DNA of 64,000 bases from Burkholderia sp. BCC1644. GTDB lineage: Bacteria > Pseudomonadota > Gammaproteobacteria > Burkholderiales > Burkholderiaceae. Position 1 is the first letter of the stretch. Each line of letters starts with the position of its first letter. The translations under genes and the position numbers were made by a program. The stretch is taken from positions 310,001 to 374,000 of the forward strand of contig NZ_CADFEI010000003.1 in the NCBI RefSeq assembly GCF_902833225.1, read 5' to 3'. The notes beneath the pieces were generated by a model that worked only from the letters and a program-made list of their open reading frames with translations, was not told the origin of the DNA and did no database searches. This document shows, in pieces, positions 7,269 to 16,260 of this stretch.

Positions 7269-10157
7269 TCAGCAGGCCGCGAACGTCGCCACCGCCGGAT
7301 CGACCGCCAGCGCACGCTCGTTGAAGACGACCGGCACGCCGCCGAGTCCCAGCTTGCAGTTCGGACGATCGAGCCGCCACCCGTCGATGCGCAGCGCGAC
7401 GCGCGACACCGGTGCGCCACTCGCATGCGGCAGGTCGATCGTGATCCGCCGCTTCGCACCCGGAACCAGGTTCAGGTAGTTGTCGCTGTAGAACGCGGGC
7501 AGCACGCGCGCACCGGTCGACGGGTCGAATACCTGCAGGTGCGTCATCAGCGCGATGCCGGCCCCGACGTTCGCGACGTCGACCGTGATGCGCGTCGTCG
7601 CGTCGTCGGCCTCGGATGCCGTCGCGCCGACGGCCACTGCCGCCGCCGGCATCGCATCGAGCGACGTGTAAGCCGTGTCGCCGCCGTCGCGCTGCCGCCA
7701 GTACACGTTCTCCGCGAGCGCATTGCCGCCTGCATCGGTCAGCGCGAGCGCGACGACGCACACGTCGGATTTCGCGGCAGCCATCGCCGCCTTCAGGTTC
7801 GCCACCACACGATACGACGCCTTCGCCACGCCGCCGACATCCGCGGTGGTCCGGCTGCTCAGCGTGCCGTCCAGGTTGTACACGCGCATCTCGACGCGGC
7901 CCGTGACGGCCGCCGCCGTGTGGTTCGCAATCGTCACGTCCGACGTATTCGCATCGAGGATCGCATTGACGCGGCGGCATCCGTGCCGGACCGCGAAGAA
8001 CGACGCATGCGCCTCGAGATCGTGGCTGTACATCTGCCACACGAAGCTCGGTTGCGCGGGGTTCGTCATCCACATGATCACGCCGGTGGCAGGCGACGTG
8101 ATCTTCCCGGCCACGGGGCCGATCATCACGGCCGCATTCGCCTCGTAGATCGAACGGATGCACTCGTAGTTCATCATCTGCGCCTTGCGCACGAAGTCGG
8201 CCAGATTCCGGATCGCACCGTAGCGCAGCGCCGTCATCGCGATGTAGCCGGCGCCGCCCTGCTGGCCGACCTGCGCGTAGTACGCACCGTTGCCGTTCAT
8301 GTCGCGGTCGGCCCAGAAGTCGTCCGGGCATTCGTACGAACCGGGCGGCAGCATCGATTCGACGAATTCGAGTGTGGGAATCGAGTGCGAACCGACTTCG
8401 TTGTGGAACGCGACCGACGTCGTGCCGTAGCCACGGCCGAACGCGGCCTGCGGCGACGCCCAGTTGTACGGGCCGCCCGACGAATAGCCGTTGACCGCGC
8501 CGGCGCCGGTATCGCCCGCCGAACTCGTGAGACACAGGCGTTGCGGGTCGAGCTCGGCGACGAGCGCGTCGAGCCCCTTCACGAGCGCCGGTGGCGGTGA
8601 GCCCTCGTTGCCGCCGCACCAGAGCAGGATCGACGGACGATGACGGTTGCGCGCGATCACGTCGCGGATGTTGTCGAGATCGCGCGGCACGTTGGCGGCG
8701 CCCGAACCGTCGCCTTCGGTCGAGAAGAAGAAATCCTGCCACACCAGGATCCCGTAGCGATCGCACGCGTCGAAGAAATCGTCGCTCGTGCTCTGCCCGT
8801 TCCAGTTGCGGATCAGGTTGAGGTTGGCGTCGCGATGCAGTCGCACCTGATTGAACAGCCGTTCGCGCGGAATCCGCTTCAACGCTTCGTCGAGCCCCCA
8901 GTTGCCGCCCATCACGAGGATCGGCAAGCCGTTGACGGTGATGCTCAGTTGCGTGCCCATGCCGATATCGCGCGAATACTCGATGCAGCGCAGGCCGACG
9001 TTCAGCTTGCGCTCGTCGGACAGCACGCGCCCGACCTTGATCCCCACCGTCACCGCGTAGAGATCCGGATCGCCATACCCGTTCGGCCACCACAGGCGCG
9101 GCCGCCTGATCGACAGTGCCGCGATGTCCGACGACGTGAGCGACACCTTCGTCGTCGTACTCGATGCGGGAATCGCGATGTCATGGCTGAACGTCGCGCC
9201 GTTGCCGATGCTGCCGACGAGCGTCGCGACGAGGTCGATGCCCGAGCCGTTGTCCAGTTCGAGATCGAGCCGCAACTCGGCACGCGAGAGATCGGCCGAC
9301 AGCGTATGAGCGACATTCAGTGCGGCGATGCGCACCGCGCCGGTCGTGAACCACCGGACCGGCTGCCAGATGCCGAGATCGCGGTCGGGAATCGTCGGCA
9401 GCCAGTCCCAGCCGGCCGAGCAGAAGAAGGTCGGCCCGTTCTTCAGCGTGACGCCGGTCGGCCCGCCGTTGCGGCCGCCACGCGTCACGCCGCTTTTGTA
9501 ATTCGGCAGCAGCGGCCCTTCGGAGAAATCCAGCTTGACGACGCGCACCGCCAGATTCGCTGCGCCGCCCGCCTGCGGCACGAGCCGCGTGATGTCGAAT
9601 GCGCCTTGCTTGAATGCCCCTTCGAGACGGCCGACGAGCGCGCCGTTCAGCCAGATTTCGGCGCAGTAGTTGACGCCGCCGAAGTTCAGCCACAACCGCT
9701 GCCCCGGCCGCCGCGCCGGCGCCGCGAAGGTCGTGCGGTACCAGTAGTCGGTGTCCTTCAGCGTATCGGGAACGGTGTCCGTGACAATGCGGCCGTAGAA
9801 CGGATCGGGATACTTGCCGTTGACGATCATGCTGTTGAGCACGGTGCCGGGCACCGTCGCGGGCGCCATGCCCGTCATGCCGCCGACGCCCGACAGTTGC
9901 GCACCGCTCGCACCCGGCAGGCTGCTTGCGGGCGCGAACGTCCAGTTCTGCGCGAGATCCTGCGCCGCCAGCAGGCTGTGCTCCGGGTCGGCCGGCACGC
10001 CCGGCACGGTGGGCGTGACCGTCGCCGGGCCGTCGGCGCCGGGCATGCCCGACGAGGCGGCAGGCGAATCGATGTCGCCGTTGCAGCCCGCGAGCCAGCT
10101 CGTGCCGACCAGCGCGGCACCGTAGGACAGGAATTTGCGGCGTTCTTTCGATGTCAC
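7269..10157 (-). CDS. GH2 beta-mannosidase / exo-beta-glucosaminidase-like lipoprotein
   Basis: 962-residue exported glycosidase. The GTG start at 10157 follows GGGAGGAA at good spacing. The N-terminus combines a twin-arginine motif (ERRKFLS) with a lipobox ending at Cys25 (LAGC), so it is probably a Tat-exported lipoprotein. The sugar-binding domain has the YPDPFYGR and DTDYWYRTTF signatures shared by mannosylglycoprotein endo-beta-mannosidases and exo-beta-D-glucosaminidases. The acid/base is Glu518 in WCGGNEG and the likely nucleophile is Glu587 in AFHNEVGS. It follows the GH92 gene by 28 bp in one operon. Pairing with an alpha-mannosidase favours action on the mannose core of N-glycans; chitosan oligomers are the alternative. 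Confidence 0.85.
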   Translation of the reverse strand: MTSKERRKFLSYGAALVGTSWLAGCNGDIDSPAASSGMPGADGPATVTPTVPGVPADPEHSLLAAQDLAQNWTFAPASSLPGASGAQLSGVGGMTGMAPATVPGTVLNSMIVNGKYPDPFYGRIVTDTVPDTLKDTDYWYRTTFAAPARRPGQRLWLNFGGVNYCAEIWLNGALVGRLEGAFKQGAFDITRLVPQAGGAANLAVRVVKLDFSEGPLLPNYKSGVTRGGRNGGPTGVTLKNGPTFFCSAGWDWLPTIPDRDLGIWQPVRWFTTGAVRIAALNVAHTLSADLSRAELRLDLELDNGSGIDLVATLVGSIGNGATFSHDIAIPASSTTTKVSLTSSDIAALSIRRPRLWWPNGYGDPDLYAVTVGIKVGRVLSDERKLNVGLRCIEYSRDIGMGTQLSITVNGLPILVMGGNWGLDEALKRIPRERLFNQVRLHRDANLNLIRNWNGQSTSDDFFDACDRYGILVWQDFFFSTEGDGSGAANVPRDLDNIRDVIARNRHRPSILLWCGGNEGSPPPALVKGLDALVAELDPQRLCLTSSAGDTGAGAVNGYSSGGPYNWASPQAAFGRGYGTTSVAFHNEVGSHSIPTLEFVESMLPPGSYECPDDFWADRDMNGNGAYYAQVGQQGGAGYIAMTALRYGAIRNLADFVRKAQMMNYECIRSIYEANAAVMIGPVAGKITSPATGVIMWMTNPAQPSFVWQMYSHDLEAHASFFAVRHGCRRVNAILDANTSDVTIANHTAAAVTGRVEMRVYNLDGTLSSRTTADVGGVAKASYRVVANLKAAMAAAKSDVCVVALALTDAGGNALAENVYWRQRDGGDTAYTSLDAMPAAAVAVGATASEADDATTRITVDVANVGAGIALMTHLQVFDPSTGARVLPAFYSDNYLNLVPGAKRRITIDLPHASGAPVSRVALRIDGWRLDRPNCKLGLGGVPVVFNERALAVDPAVATFAAC

Positions 10158-10185
10158 GTTGCGTTCCTCCCTGATGGTGTCGTCG

Positions 10186-12870
10186 TCAGTGCGCGCCAGC
10201 CTGGCCCAGTCGCATTGCAGAGGGCGACGCGCCTGCCGTCATGCGCGTGTAGTCCGCGTTCGGCCCGGACGGCGGCGTCAGGTTGTCGGCGGCCGCCCAT
10301 TGCGTCGGCGTCGCGGACAGCGCGTAGGTCATCGTCCCGCCGTTGGCGATCGTGCCCAGCGGCAGCCACGAACCCGCATAGTCCGCGCCGTTGACCTTCA
10401 GCGACTGGATATACGCGAACGACGGATGACCCGACGCGTCCATCGCGACCTGCTTGTCGCTATCGAGCCGCAGCGTCTTGCCGTTGCCGAGCCAGACGGT
10501 GATCCCGCCGAACTGCGGCGTGGACAACGCGAGCCCGGCTTCCGACGGAATGACCGGGAACATGCCGAGCGCGGCCCACACGTACCAGCTCGACGTCGCG
10601 CCCATGTCGTCGTTGCCCGGCAGGCCGTCGCGCGCGGTCGTGAACGCCTTCGACATGATGATCGGCAGGATGTACTGCGCGCCGCTCGGCTGGCCGGCCC
10701 AGTTGTATCCCCACGGCGACTGGAACGACGGTTCGTTGCCGATGTACAGGTTGGTGGACGACTCGCCGCCGTTCAGGTCGGCGGAGCCCGGCACGGTCGA
10801 GAACGGCGTCGTGATCGCGAACAGGTTGTTCAGCCGCGCGACGGCCGCCTGCTTGCCGCCGATCGCGTCGATCAGCGCGGTCCAGTCCTGCGCGAAGGTC
10901 CAGAAGTAGTTCGGTTCCGTCGATTCATGGAACGAACCCTGCACGAGCGTACCCAGCGTGCCGGGCGCCGAACCGGACGGCGGTGCGTTGCGCGCGGCGA
11001 TCACCTTGTTCGTGTAGTCGAAGATGTTGCGCCACCATCCCGCCCGCGTGTACAGCGTGCCGATGTTGTCCGGCGTCACGCCGACCGACGGCGCGTTCAG
11101 CACGCCGGCCGGCAGCGCCTGCAGGAACGCGGCGGCCGAGCGGTCGCTCAGCACGCGTTCGATCGTCGCGGACGACGAATGGCCGTCGTCGCTTTGCGAC
11201 AGGTAGTGGGCCGTCAGGAAATTGGCGAGCCCCGCCGCACTCGTGCGGTCGTTGCAGGCGCTCGACGGATCGAACACGGACTGCTTCGTCAGCCGCGCAG
11301 CCGACACCAGGTCGAAATCGGTCGCGCCGAACTTGTACGCGCCGGCGATTACGTTCAATGCGTTGTCGCCGGCCATCGGCGTCGAGTCGTCGCTGCCGTC
11401 GACCCAGTGCGGGAAGGCGCCGCACTGCAATGCGTCGACGACGAGCGACTGCATCATGTCGCTCGATTCCTTCGGCGCGAGCATCGCCAGCAGCTGCGCC
11501 TGCGACCGGTACGTGTCCCACAGCGAGAAACCCGTGTAGTGATCGCCTGCGCCGCCCTGCGAGCCGTCGGCGCGCCGGAACGCGTAGTCGCCGACCTTCG
11601 CCGTCGCGCGCGGCGGGATCGTGCCGGTCTGGTCGACCGACTTCGGATAGCTGCCGTCCGCGTTCCGGGGCTGACGCATGCTGCGGAATTCGCCGTTCGC
11701 GTCGCTGTAGAGCGTCGGCGTGCCGAACACGCGATAGAGCGCGGTATAGAACTTCGTGAGGTTCGCCTTCTGCGTCGCATCGAGCGATGACGGATTCGCG
11801 GCCTGGTCGATCTGGATCGTGTTGAGCCGGTCGTTCCACAAGCCCGACGCGTTCGTCCGTGCGTCGTCGAACGCGAGCTTTTCACCCTCGCCTTTCAGGT
11901 TGGCCTGCGCATTCCGGATACTGACGGACGAGATCCCGACTTTCACGGTTACCGTCCTGTCCGCATCGGTCAGGTCGAATTGCAGCGTCGCCGCGCCGTT
12001 ACCGGCCGTGTTCACCGACGACGCGCCGGCCTGCTTGCGCAGCGGCTTGTCGAAGGTCGCGTAGAAATACACGGGCGCATTCCATACCGTGCCGTACGGC
12101 GTGCAGAATGCCGGCGCCACGGCCTGCCCGCTCAGCGACTTGCCGTCGCTCGCGAGCGCCAGCGAGACGTTGTTCGCGGTGACTTTCGTGCTGCCCGAAT
12201 CGCTGTTGCCGTTCAGCTTCGCATCGATCGAGAAGAAGCCCTTGTCCTTGTTCGTGTACGTGAAGCGCGCGATGCCGGAGCGCGCCGTCGCGCTCAGCTC
12301 CGTCACGATGCCGTTCGCGAGGCGCACCTTGTAATACCCCGGCTGGGCCGTTTCATCCGCATAGCTGTACCCGATGCCGATCGGCCGGCCGCCCGACGCC
12401 ACCGCGGTCGCCGCATCGGTCGGCAGCATGGCGACCGTACCCTGCCCCGGGCAGCCGACGCCGCTCAGGTGCGTGACGCTGAAGAAGTCGATCGTGCCGC
12501 CCGAGCCGCCCGACGACAGGTAGCCGCCCGAGCCGTTGAAGTTGTAGCGCGGCGTGTTCGGCCCGAAGTTCACCATGCCGAACGGCACCATCGCGCCCGG
12601 GCTCACGTTGCCCGCGTAGCCCGAATCCGCGTTGACCTGCGTGCCGATCAACGGGTTGACGAACTGGGTCAGCTGCATGTTGACGCGCTTGGGCGGCGCC
12701 GGTTGGCCGGGCTGCGACGGCTGGGAGGGTCCCGCGGTCGGCGGCACGGTCGACGGCGTATCGCCGGCGCCGTTGCTGGCCGTCGGAACACTGCTCACGT
12801 CGTCACCGCCACACGCGGCAAGCGCTGCACAGGTCAGCGCAGCGACGAGCAAGAATCGTGGATTTTTCAT
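10186..12870 (-). CDS. GH92 alpha-1,2-mannosidase, lipoprotein
   Basis: 894 residues. The start is ATG 12870 because it directly begins a lipoprotein signal (lipobox LAAC, Cys20); a longer frame reaches 13053 but adds non-signal sequence. A Pro/Ser/Gln linker (40-60) precedes the GH92 fold, with FVNPLIGTQ and GNVSPGAMVPFGMV near the start, the HESTEPNYFW block carrying the likely acid, and GNDDMGATSSWYVWAALG carrying the aspartates of the catalytic base. GH92 enzymes are calcium-dependent exo-mannosidases acting on high-mannose glycans. It is first in a two-gene operon with the GH2 enzyme; no import system or dedicated regulator is adjacent. Confidence 0.9.
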   Translation of the reverse strand: MKNPRFLLVAALTCAALAACGGDDVSSVPTASNGAGDTPSTVPPTAGPSQPSQPGQPAPPKRVNMQLTQFVNPLIGTQVNADSGYAGNVSPGAMVPFGMVNFGPNTPRYNFNGSGGYLSSGGSGGTIDFFSVTHLSGVGCPGQGTVAMLPTDAATAVASGGRPIGIGYSYADETAQPGYYKVRLANGIVTELSATARSGIARFTYTNKDKGFFSIDAKLNGNSDSGSTKVTANNVSLALASDGKSLSGQAVAPAFCTPYGTVWNAPVYFYATFDKPLRKQAGASSVNTAGNGAATLQFDLTDADRTVTVKVGISSVSIRNAQANLKGEGEKLAFDDARTNASGLWNDRLNTIQIDQAANPSSLDATQKANLTKFYTALYRVFGTPTLYSDANGEFRSMRQPRNADGSYPKSVDQTGTIPPRATAKVGDYAFRRADGSQGGAGDHYTGFSLWDTYRSQAQLLAMLAPKESSDMMQSLVVDALQCGAFPHWVDGSDDSTPMAGDNALNVIAGAYKFGATDFDLVSAARLTKQSVFDPSSACNDRTSAAGLANFLTAHYLSQSDDGHSSSATIERVLSDRSAAAFLQALPAGVLNAPSVGVTPDNIGTLYTRAGWWRNIFDYTNKVIAARNAPPSGSAPGTLGTLVQGSFHESTEPNYFWTFAQDWTALIDAIGGKQAAVARLNNLFAITTPFSTVPGSADLNGGESSTNLYIGNEPSFQSPWGYNWAGQPSGAQYILPIIMSKAFTTARDGLPGNDDMGATSSWYVWAALGMFPVIPSEAGLALSTPQFGGITVWLGNGKTLRLDSDKQVAMDASGHPSFAYIQSLKVNGADYAGSWLPLGTIANGGTMTYALSATPTQWAAADNLTPPSGPNADYTRMTAGASPSAMRLGQAGAH

Positions 12871-12884
12871 TTTTTGATTAGTAC

Positions 12885-12898
12885 CGTTAATTAAAACG
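12885..12898. promoter_or_regulatory. Imperfect dyad upstream of GH92 gene
   Basis: CGTT-AATTAA-AACG lies 15-28 nt before the GH92 start codon, in unusually AT-rich DNA. It has the look of a small operator, but half-sites of four bases are weak evidence. Confidence 0.2.
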
Positions 12899-13158
12899 AT
12901 TAATCCGGCGTCGATGATGGTTCGAAGCGCCGCCATGCTTGTGACCTGGCGTAGCACATCGGCGCCACGTGGCGCGATGCCGGATGGTCCCCCCAGGCGG
13001 CATCGCGCTGATTGCCACAGGCATGTGCCCGGCAACGATCGTTGCTGCCACAACCGTTGCCCCCTCCTCCTGTTTCCGGGAATGTCACATGCTTCCCGCA
13101 GGCTTACAGTGCCCCAATGACTGTTTATTCACTACAGGAAGTTTCCCGAATTTTCAGT

Positions 13159-13174
13159 TTGTTTAACTAAACAA
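13159..13174. promoter_or_regulatory. 16-bp perfect palindrome, candidate operator
   Basis: TTGTTTA-AC-TAAACAA, seven-base arms with a two-base centre, in the AT-rich 12871-13318 gap between the glycosidase operon and the beta-propeller gene. No coding sequence is seen in this gap. The site is about 290 bp upstream of the GH92 start, so it may control that operon from a distal promoter. The binding protein is unknown. Confidence 0.35.
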
Positions 13175-13318
13175 TCAGGCGTTAAGTGGCTTTGGGTACA
13201 AATTTCCACCATTTGTTGCGTTGCAGCGGCCGTGCAGAGGGGCGTGCATCGACGGGCGCCCGGTGAATCCGGGCGCCGCATGAACTCACGGAGAGGAACG
13301 AACGGGATGCCGTGCGCG

Positions 13319-14506
13319 TCAACGCGGCAGCGTCCTCAACGACGACGGCCCGCCCGTCAGCGCGATCCGCTTGCCCGTATCGCGCAGCTTGCCGCCTTCC
13401 ACCGCATACAGTGCAAGCTGCCGTTCGACGTTGAACTGCACGATCACGTGCCGGCTGTCGGCGGTAAACACGATGCCTTGCGCGGCCTCGCCGCCGGGCA
13501 ACTCGCTCACCTTCACGGCCTGCCCGTCGCGGATCGCGAACAGCAGCACCTTGCCGAGCTTGTGGCGGCCCGGGTTGTCCGGCGTCAGGTTCGAGCCGTC
13601 CATTGCCTGCACCGCGATCCATTTCCCGTCCGGCGAGATCGCAACGCCTTCCGGCAGCGACGGCACCGTCAGGTACTGGACCGTGCGGAACGGCACGCGC
13701 GATACGTCGATCAGCGCGATCGAATCGGCATCGCCCGCGAGCGTGCCCGTATAACCCGGCAGCCCCGCCAGCCCCACGTTGCTGACGACGGCCCAGCGGT
13801 TGTCGCTCGACACGTCGATCGTGTAGGGCGCGACGCCCGTGCTCAGGCGCGTGCCGCTGTCGGTCACCTTGCCGTCGTCGACGTTCAGTACCGCGACGCC
13901 CTGCTCGTCGCGCAGCGACACGAGCGCGTGCTTGCCGTCGTGCGTGAAGCTGATCCCGGCCAGCCGCTTCTTGCCGATCTTCAGGTTGCCGTCGAGCGTC
14001 ACCTGCGTGCCGTCGATGCGCAGGATCGACACGCTGCCGTCGACATTGGCGACGAGCGCGAGCCGGCCCGAGCGGTCGATCGCGATCCCTTGCGGATGCG
14101 TGCCGAGCTCGATGCGTGCGATCGCGGGCGGCGCGGCGTCGAGCTTCACGACCTGCAGGAACGTGTCGAACACGAGCTGCTTCGCGGCCGTGTCGTAGCG
14201 CGTCGGCGCGCCGACGAGCGCAAGCTTCGCGTCAGGCGTGATCGCGACGGCCTGCGGCGGCCCCTGGATGCCGTTCTCGACGTCGACCTGCAGCGCGACC
14301 TTCGGCGGGAACGTGCTCGCGTCGAGCAGCGTCAGCGTGTCGGCGGGCGGAGAAGGCAGATAGGTGTCGCGGCCCTCGACGCGCTGATACTTGCCGTCGT
14401 TGCCGGACACGATCCAGTCGGCGGCGTGTACGGCAACGGCCGTCGTGGCGAGGGTCAGCGCGGCGAGCAGGCGCGCGCTGCGCAGGCGGAAGGGATTCGA
14501 ATGCAT
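13319..14506 (-). CDS. Periplasmic YncE/lactonase-like beta-propeller protein
   Basis: 395 residues starting at ATG 14506. Residues 1-28 are a Sec signal peptide ending AVHAA. The rest is built of beta-propeller blades with recurring PQAVAITPDAKLALV, PQGIAIDRSGRLALVAN and PEGVAISPDGKWIAVQ motifs, as in YncE and 6-phosphogluconolactonase-like proteins. These usually bind or scaffold rather than catalyse, and no active-site signature is apparent. It is the last gene on the strand behind permease, aminotransferase, dehydrogenase and M81 genes, 122 bp after the latter, so operon membership is possible but not certain. Confidence 0.75.
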   Translation of the reverse strand: MHSNPFRLRSARLLAALTLATTAVAVHAADWIVSGNDGKYQRVEGRDTYLPSPPADTLTLLDASTFPPKVALQVDVENGIQGPPQAVAITPDAKLALVGAPTRYDTAAKQLVFDTFLQVVKLDAAPPAIARIELGTHPQGIAIDRSGRLALVANVDGSVSILRIDGTQVTLDGNLKIGKKRLAGISFTHDGKHALVSLRDEQGVAVLNVDDGKVTDSGTRLSTGVAPYTIDVSSDNRWAVVSNVGLAGLPGYTGTLAGDADSIALIDVSRVPFRTVQYLTVPSLPEGVAISPDGKWIAVQAMDGSNLTPDNPGRHKLGKVLLFAIRDGQAVKVSELPGGEAAQGIVFTADSRHVIVQFNVERQLALYAVEGGKLRDTGKRIALTGGPSSLRTLPR

Positions 14507-14628
14507 GGCGGTCGGTTCTCCGGATCGGTTGCGGACGCAATGGATGGCACGACCCTGCTGCTCGACGGGTCGATGCCATCGCATGATGCCGGAAAGCGCG
14601 CAAATCCGGCGTCTCGCGTCGCGGTCCG

Positions 14629-16131
14629 TCACGCTGCCGATCGCACGCCCGACTCCCACTGCGCGACATCGTCGAGCGGATAAACCGGCCGCGCGAGCCG
14701 CTCGTAGCGGAACAGCCCGTAGTCCGAGCCCGTCACGCCGCGGCTGTCGCACTCGACCAGCGCGGCCGCAATCGGCACGAACACCGGCCGGCAATACATC
14801 CGCGACTTCAGCAGCAGGAAGCGTGCGCGGCGCGGATCGACGCCGACGCTCTCGAACACGCCGAGATCCCAGGGCTCCTGCGTGCGCTCGGTGACGACCA
14901 GCGTGGCCGCGCCGATGTCGAGCACGGCCGCGCGGCCCATGTACGCGCGCTGCCCCGTGTAGGTCGGCCCGGTAATCACGTATTCGCCGTCGGTGATCGC
15001 GCGCACGACGCCCGTCGCGCGGAACGGTTCGCGCCGCACGCCGCCATGCGACGGCAGCCGGTTGCCCACCGGCACCGTGACCGTCGCGCCGACGCCCGCG
15101 TCGATCAACGCCGCGACGGCCTCCGGGTCGCACAACGGCCCGCTGACGATACCGTCGAGCCCGTGCGCGAGCGCAGCCTCGAGCAAGTCCATCGTGTCGC
15201 ACGGGCCGCCCGACATGCAGTTGTCGCCGTGATCGAGCATCAGCACGGGGCGGTTCGCGCCACGCGCGAGCGCCGCGGCCTGCGCGACCGATTCGTCGAG
15301 CGGCGCGCTGCGATAGACGAACTCGTCGCGCGCGTCCCAGATCTGCCGCGCGATGCGCTCGGCCACCGCGTCAGCCGCGGCGCGGTCGCCATCGCCCACC
15401 ACCACCACGCTGATGCACGGCGCGGGAATGTCCGCGAGCGAGAAACCGGGCAGCACCGATACCGCCAGCATCCCGTCGGCTTCGGCCGCGCGCGCGGCCT
15501 CCACCGCGCGCCGCATCGCGCCTTCCGCGCTCGCGCTGCGCAACGTCGACGTCATCAACGGCGGCTGCCGCCATGCGAGCACCGGCTGCGCGCGACCATG
15601 CAGCCGGTCGAACAGCACGCGCGCCGCATGCTCGCCCGTCTCGTACATGTCGACGTGCGGATAAGTCTTGAAGCTGACGATCACGTCCGCATGGTCGATC
15701 ATCTTCTGCGTGACGTTCGCGTGCAGGTCGAGCGCGACCGCGATCGGCGCATCGGGCAGTGCCGCGCGCACGCGCGCGAGCAGGTCACCCTCGCCGTCCG
15801 CGCTCTGCTCGGCGACCATCGCGCCGTGCAGGTCGAGCATCACGGCATCGCAACCGGGCGCGGCCGCGACGATCGCGTCGCAGATCGCCGCATACGCGCC
15901 GGCCGCAACGGGCCCGCTCGGGTTCGCGGCCGCCGACACGGGCGTCACGACGTCGGCGCCTTCGCGCGCCGCCGCGTCGATGAACGCGGCCATCGCCGTG
16001 CGCATCCCGTGGTTCGCGCGATACGCCTCCTCGCCCCAGTCGGGGCCGTTGCGGCCGAACGCGGCAAGCGGTGTCGGCACCGGCGAGAACGTGTTGGTCT
16101 CGTGGTTCATCCGGGCGATCAGGATCTTCAT
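14629..16131 (-). CDS. M81 family metallopeptidase (MlrC-like)
   Basis: 500 residues from ATG 16131 (GGAGGG upstream); the frame continues upstream to 16236 without a better start. The N-terminus MKILIARMNHETNTFSPV is typical of MlrC, the zinc enzyme that finishes microcystin breakdown. Metal-ligand-like segments are MLDLHGAM, VALDLHANV and LMLDHGDNCMSGGPCDT. Homologues are widespread in bacteria that never meet microcystin and sit in amino acid and amide catabolic operons, so the natural substrate is probably another small amide or peptide. It lies 129 bp behind the aldehyde dehydrogenase on the same strand. Confidence 0.85.
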   Translation of the reverse strand: MKILIARMNHETNTFSPVPTPLAAFGRNGPDWGEEAYRANHGMRTAMAAFIDAAAREGADVVTPVSAAANPSGPVAAGAYAAICDAIVAAAPGCDAVMLDLHGAMVAEQSADGEGDLLARVRAALPDAPIAVALDLHANVTQKMIDHADVIVSFKTYPHVDMYETGEHAARVLFDRLHGRAQPVLAWRQPPLMTSTLRSASAEGAMRRAVEAARAAEADGMLAVSVLPGFSLADIPAPCISVVVVGDGDRAAADAVAERIARQIWDARDEFVYRSAPLDESVAQAAALARGANRPVLMLDHGDNCMSGGPCDTMDLLEAALAHGLDGIVSGPLCDPEAVAALIDAGVGATVTVPVGNRLPSHGGVRREPFRATGVVRAITDGEYVITGPTYTGQRAYMGRAAVLDIGAATLVVTERTQEPWDLGVFESVGVDPRRARFLLLKSRMYCRPVFVPIAAALVECDSRGVTGSDYGLFRYERLARPVYPLDDVAQWESGVRSAA

Positions 16132-16260
16132 CGCGCGCGGCCCTCCCCGCACATGCCGTCGTTCATCTGCGAAACCTGCATCGTCGACCTCCTCGCAATC
16201 GATCAAAAGGTGCGGCGTCCCGCAGGACGCCGCCACCCGGTCAGCGCGCTTGCGCGCCGC

